64,000 bases of DNA from Hyperoplus lanceolatus. Its lineage: Eukaryota; Chordata; Actinopteri; Uranoscopiformes; Ammodytidae. Location: NCBI GenBank assembly GCA_026929865.2, contig CM049416.1, forward strand, positions 19,405,001-19,469,000, in the 5' to 3' direction. The translations under genes were made by a program, and so were the position numbers. Position 1 is the stretch's first letter; the number at the start of each line of letters is the position of its first letter. The notes beneath the pieces were generated by a model. That model had not been told where the DNA came from and did no database searches. It worked only from the letters and a program-made list of their open reading frames with translations. Below are positions 58,356-64,000 of this stretch, piece by piece.

Positions 58356-58531
58356 ATGATGCAGTGACCAGTGAACTATCCAAACTGCTCCATGAGATGC
58401 AGAAGTGTCGGGACAGAGACTATTCCTTTGAGGAGCTGTGTCACACCATCTCCTCTCACTCCATGGAGAGCTTCGGCAGCGGACGCCTCTCTGATGACGA
58501 GCGCCCCCCGACAGACCCAACGGAACACTAA
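58356..58531 (+). CDS. anks1b: anks1b exon (conserved linker motif, reaches in-frame stop)
   Basis: The acceptor ctccctccccag is followed by two bases completing Asn, then DAVTSELSKLLHEMQKCRDR and DYSFEELCHTISSHSMESFG, ending SGRLSDDERPPTDPTEH and TAA. The ELSKLL...DYSFEELCHTIS block is conserved in ANKS1B, so the exon is real. Relatives continue for hundreds of residues (two SAM domains and a PTB domain). The only plausible donor, AAG|GTAGAA at 58,545/58,546, lies 14 bases past the stop. Adding one base to the C6 run at 58,504-58,509 would give an open frame ending in RPNGTLTRVTK at that donor. The options are a short terminal exon, a genuine frameshift, or an assembly error. No AATAAA was noticed close downstream. 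Confidence 0.88.
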
Positions 58532-58565
58532 CTAGAGTCACTAAGGTAGAATGTTGCTCTGTTAT

Positions 58566-59820
<1,255 letters not shown>

Positions 59821-60515
59821 CACTAGACCAGGGGTGTCCAAACTACAGGCCGTGGGCCAACTGCGGCCAGCGACCCGCGGCCCGCTTTTTATTGGCCCGC
59901 GGCCGATTTTAAAAACATAATGTAATATGGCTCTTAAAATTTAAATTTTTTGCATTTCTTAGTTATCCCACTAGTGCAGGGGTGTCAAGACTGATTGATT
60001 GGCCTGTGGCACATTTTTAAAATATAATATAATTCGGCCCTTTTCATTTTTAAATAATTTAAATGCACTCATTATATTACAGAGAAATATGTCCCATAAA
60101 TGAAAAAGAGCACCAAGCCCAGAGGACCCTGCATAATATTTTATTCTAAATTAATATTATTATGGAAAATCCATGTGAACTTCTTCAATAGCTTCTAATT
60201 CATCTGACACAGTGTCTCCATTTTTTTCATACAAAATTCATCAGCTTTAGCCTCTTAATTTCCCTCTCAAAGTGCACCAGATTCATGCATTTCACTTTAA
60301 AAACTTAAAAAAATCTCCCGGGGGGGGGGGGGGGGCATACCCCCGGACCCTCCTTGTAGGGACGGGATTTCGGCTGGCTACTATTTTCACCAAGCTGGAC
60401 TTTATTCGCAAAAGCAGAAAACACTGGGTGTATCAATGGCATCTAACAAGAGGGGAGATGTATCTGTTTAATGTGCAAGTAAAGTGTTGCCGTGAAGAAG
60501 GATTACAATTTACGA

Positions 60516-61790
60516 AGACTTTTGATTTGATTTGATTTGATAAATCTTTATTGTCCCCGAGGGGCAATTTGTTCTGCATTCAGTAGTAGAAACACAACGT
60601 CACACAACAAACAAATAATCATACTAAATACAAAACACAGAATATAAAAACATTAAAGCACAAAAACATATGGGAGACATCATGGAATATAATCATTTAC
60701 ATTGCTTAAAAAAAGACAAAGCTACTACCCTAATTTGTTTAGGAAGCCAACAGCTGAGGGAACAAATGATTTTAAATATCTGTTTGTCTTGGCCCTCTTC
60801 CTGTAAGTATATCTCCTTCCTAGTGGCAGGAGTCGAAACTCTGCATGTAGAGGATGTAGGGGGTTTGACAGAATGGCCTTTGCCTTCCTAGTGGCTCTGA
60901 CTTGGTAAATATCGCCAATGTGTTCCAGGTCAAGGCCAATGATCTTTTGACTTAACAGAACAATTTTTCCAAGCCTTTTCTTATTGCTCAGACTGAGGTT
61001 ACCGAACCAAGAGATCATTCCAAATGTTAAAATTGACTCGATAAAAGATGAATAAAACATTTTTAAAATCGATCTGTCGACATTAAAACTCCTCAGCTTC
61101 CTCAGGAAAAACAGCCTCTGATTGGCCTTCTTACAGATGGAGTCTGTATTCTCATTGAAAGTCAATTTGTCGTCCAGAATGGTGCCGAGATATTTATATG
61201 TGTTGACTGTCTCCACAGCTACGCCACTGATTACAGTGGGTGCTGTGTCAGGAACATTCCGGCGGAAGTCGATTTTCATTTCTTTTGTCTTTGAGACATT
61301 TAGTTGGAGATATGAACTATCACACCACTTGATAAAATTGTCCAAGACAGGCCCATGGTCCACCTCATGGTCCTGCAGGAGACTGACTATGACTGAATCA
61401 TCTGCAAACTTAATAATAGTCCTTGACTCAAGGGTACTCTGGCAGTCATTAGTGTAGAGCACAAATAGCAAGGGCGACAAAACGCAGCCTTGTGGGGATC
61501 CAGTGGAACACATCCGGGCATCAGACAAAGTGTCATTAACACGAGTTCTTTGTGACCTCATTGTCAAGAAGTCAACAAGCCAACATACAGTGCCAAAGTC
61601 AATGCCAGGTATATTAGAGACCCTCTGAGCAAGAATATGGGGCTGCATGCAGTTGAACGCTGATGAGAAATCTATGAAACATAAGCGTGCATGTGTCTTC
61701 TTGCCCTCCAGGTGGCCAACAATGGAATCCAGCAGAGTAGCTATGGCGTCATCTACCCCCTTTCCTGCACACAAGACACTATGAAACTAA
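60516..61790 (-). mobile_element. 5'-truncated LINE (Rex/jockey-like) inside the hAT
   Basis: Read on the minus strand it has an open reverse-transcriptase frame, a 3' UTR with CAAATTGCCCCTCGGGGACA and a terminal (ATCAA)n run. The upstream half is missing. Edges are approximate. Confidence 0.85.
60725..61774 (-). CDS. LINE reverse transcriptase fragment, 349 residues, uninterrupted
   Basis: The motifs are CFIDFSSAFNCMQPH, GSPQGCVLSPLLFVLYTND, the catalytic KFADDSVIVSL, NVSKTKEMKIDFRR and YKYLGTILDD, then a C-terminal region ending in ...FLNKLG. This is the palm to C-terminus of a jockey-superfamily LINE protein; the endonuclease and fingers are cut off by 5' truncation. The Met near 61,774 is internal to the original protein. 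There are no stops in about 1 kb, so the copy is recent. It differs from the LINE at 8.6 kb, which has YADD. Assignment to Rex1/Babar is a guess. Confidence 0.88.
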   Translation of the reverse strand: MCAGKGVDDAIATLLDSIVGHLEGKKTHARLCFIDFSSAFNCMQPHILAQRVSNIPGIDFGTVCWLVDFLTMRSQRTRVNDTLSDARMCSTGSPQGCVLSPLLFVLYTNDCQSTLESRTIIKFADDSVIVSLLQDHEVDHGPVLDNFIKWCDSSYLQLNVSKTKEMKIDFRRNVPDTAPTVISGVAVETVNTYKYLGTILDDKLTFNENTDSICKKANQRLFFLRKLRSFNVDRSILKMFYSSFIESILTFGMISWFGNLSLSNKKRLGKIVLLSQKIIGLDLEHIGDIYQVRATRKAKAILSNPLHPLHAEFRLLPLGRRYTYRKRAKTNRYLKSFVPSAVGFLNKLG

Positions 61791-61909
61791 ACATCAGAGC
61801 AGCTACATGTCCTGATAAATGTGTTATTTTTGCAAAGTGGCCCGGCCCTTTGTAGATTTTTCTGTATGTGGTCCTCAGTGAAAAAAGTTTGGACACCCCT
61901 GCACTAGAC

Positions 61910-62703
<794 letters not shown>

Positions 62704-63342
62704 TGGTAACACTTTAGTTTGATAGTCCACTGTTGACACTCAACAAGCCATCACTAGATACGCAGTTGCATGTCAACAGTGAATGAATTTACATATCTCA
62801 ACAGATAAGTAACATGAATTCAATTAACTGTAAGTTAACTATACGTTGTACTATTAGTAGATGATTAGTTGATATTCAACAGAGCTTGTTCAACAGATAA
62901 GAAACAAGGATTCAACTAACTGTCTGTTAACTATAGGTTGCACTATTAGTAGATGTTTAATTGATATTCAACAGTGAGTAAGTTGATACATATTTACAGT
63001 AGAATGCATTCAATTGTCAGTTAACTATAAGTTGCATTTTTAGTAGACGTTGTTTTGTACGCGTAGCATGCATTCAACTAACTGTCAGTTAACTATTGCA
63101 TTATTAGTAGATGGTTAGTTGATATTCAACAGTGAGTTAGTTGATACTCAACAAAGCTTGTCAACAAATATGTAACATGCATTCAACTAAGTGTTAGTTA
63201 ACTATACGATCATTTTATTTTGTTAATTTATATTTACAAAAACAGTCTGCAACAGACATTGTATTTTTTATTACATGTTCTTTACAAATATTCAACTATC
63301 AGTTGAGTGTCAACAGTGGACTATCAAACTAAAGTGTTACCA
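62704..63342. mobile_element. MITE with 41-bp perfect TIRs and internal repeats
   Basis: It starts TGGTAACACTTTAGTTTGAT and the right end is its exact complement over about 41 bases (ends 63,342). GGTAACACTTTA ends are common in fish DNA transposons (recalled). The interior has five units built on TTCAACTAACTGT-AGTTAACTATA at about 62,819, 62,911, 63,009, 63,073 and 63,182. No target duplication is obvious and there is no coding sequence. Confidence 0.88.
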
Positions 63343-64000
63343 GAGTGTACTACAGCCATGCAAGCAGCTCTGATGCCATGTTAACTATATATGATAACAG
63401 TGACAATACTAACATATGTACTATTTGCTTTGAATGTATTGTGAATCAATCCCAGTTTAGGTTTCCTCCATAATATATTTGTTAACAAGCCTTCCAAATG
63501 CAAATTCAGAAAAGAACACACTGTAATGTAGTTATGTAAAAGAGATTCTTAAAATAGTTCTCTGTGCCTCTGAGGCTTTCTTATAGACAACCAATGTAAT
63601 ATTGATCAGCTATGCAGCTCTCAGTAGTGAATAATTAATGGTGTCCCTTATTGAACCCTGGTTTATTTTTACTGTGATGGAAGTGGATATATACTTGTAT
63701 ATTGTTCATGCATAGGCCTACTGTGCAGTGTGTGGAGGCTTATCTGCAGTCTGTTTTACATCAATCAATATTCCAGTGTTGTACCAGGCCCTTTGCAAAC
63801 TGGATCCATTGGTGATCTTTTGATTCCTGCCTTATTGTCTGCCCTCATCCCCTCTCTTCCCATCTGTCCTCTTCCCATCTGTCTTCAGCAATTCTGTAGA
63901 ACGCCTGTTGTCAAAAATCCGTGAAGTTCTCCTCACTATCCCCTTCCTGTCCATGCTGTGTGAGCTCTGAAAAAAATCCCAGTGTTAATACACAGCCTAG
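63343..64000. other. no gene seen
   Basis: AT-rich, then C/T-rich around 63,820-63,960. No family exon was recognised. Confidence 0.5.

Larger units (their letters stand above)
59829..61901. mobile_element. hAT-like element, 8-bp TSD, carrying a LINE
   Basis: The ends CAGGGGTGTCCAAACT and its exact complement (16 bases) are flanked by CACTAGAC at 59,821-59,828 and 61,902-61,909. The CAGGGGTGTCC end and GGCCGTGGGCC-type subterminal sequence are of the hAT-Charlie kind (recalled). A second, diverged left end, CAGGGGTGTCAAGACT, lies at 59,977. A G18 run is at about 60,319-60,336. Transposase sequence is not recognisable. Confidence 0.9.

Noticed and set aside
60272-60535. 87-residue frame as a hAT transposase remnant
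   Set aside because: Begins in a G-run, has no recognisable hAT motif, and runs into the LINE tail.
62819-63220. CRISPR-like or satellite array
   Set aside because: Diverged repeats enclosed by 41-bp transposon ends; vertebrate context.

Overview
The window is nuclear DNA of a bony fish, probably a percomorph teleost. Three things point that way: spliced vertebrate exons of an ANKS1-family gene, a very high density of (CA)n/(TG)n microsatellites, and many small dispersed elements of fish type (tRNA-derived SINEs, CR1/L2/Rex-like LINE pieces, hAT and Harbinger transposons, and MITEs ending in TTAAAG). Nothing bacterial, viral or plasmid-like was seen, and there are no rRNA genes, true tRNA genes or CRISPR arrays.

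Only one host gene is supported. Eight plus-strand exons between 28,972 and 58,545 join in a single consistent reading frame with canonical GT-AG junctions. They encode the ankyrin-repeat half of an ANKS1 protein, closest to ANKS1B (AIDA-1). The exon for the N-terminal start must lie left of the window, so positions 1-28,971 read as intron 1. The SAM and PTB domains lie to the right of the window or are absent. The last visible exon reaches a TAA just before its only plausible splice donor. A single extra C in a C6 run would open the frame to that donor, so this is either a short ankyrin-only isoform or a one-base frameshift or assembly error.

Layout: 0-3.5 kb is a nest of transposons, a P/hAT-like element with 8-bp target duplications carrying a complete hAT element, followed by a MITE. 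8.1-10.7 kb is a Harbinger-like element (TTA duplication) carrying a 5'-truncated LINE. 11-28.6 kb is intron 1 with SINEs, MITEs, a complete 938-bp hAT and many CA repeats. 28.9-58.5 kb holds the eight exons with introns of 1.1-11.9 kb; one intron carries a MITE split by a 1.1-kb insertion flanked by an 8-bp duplication. 59.8-61.9 kb is a complete hAT element carrying a minus-strand LINE. 62.7-63.3 kb is a MITE with 41-bp terminal inverted repeats and five internal repeat units.

The only functional unit is the ankyrin-repeat scaffold gene. Everything else is intronic or downstream repeat content. Some of it sits close enough to splice sites to matter: a 184-bp CA tract starts 6 bases past one donor, and a SINE ends about 45 bases before the first exon. 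I found no convincing new biological system. The most informative items are the clearly delimited nested transposons and the interrupted reading frame in the last exon.
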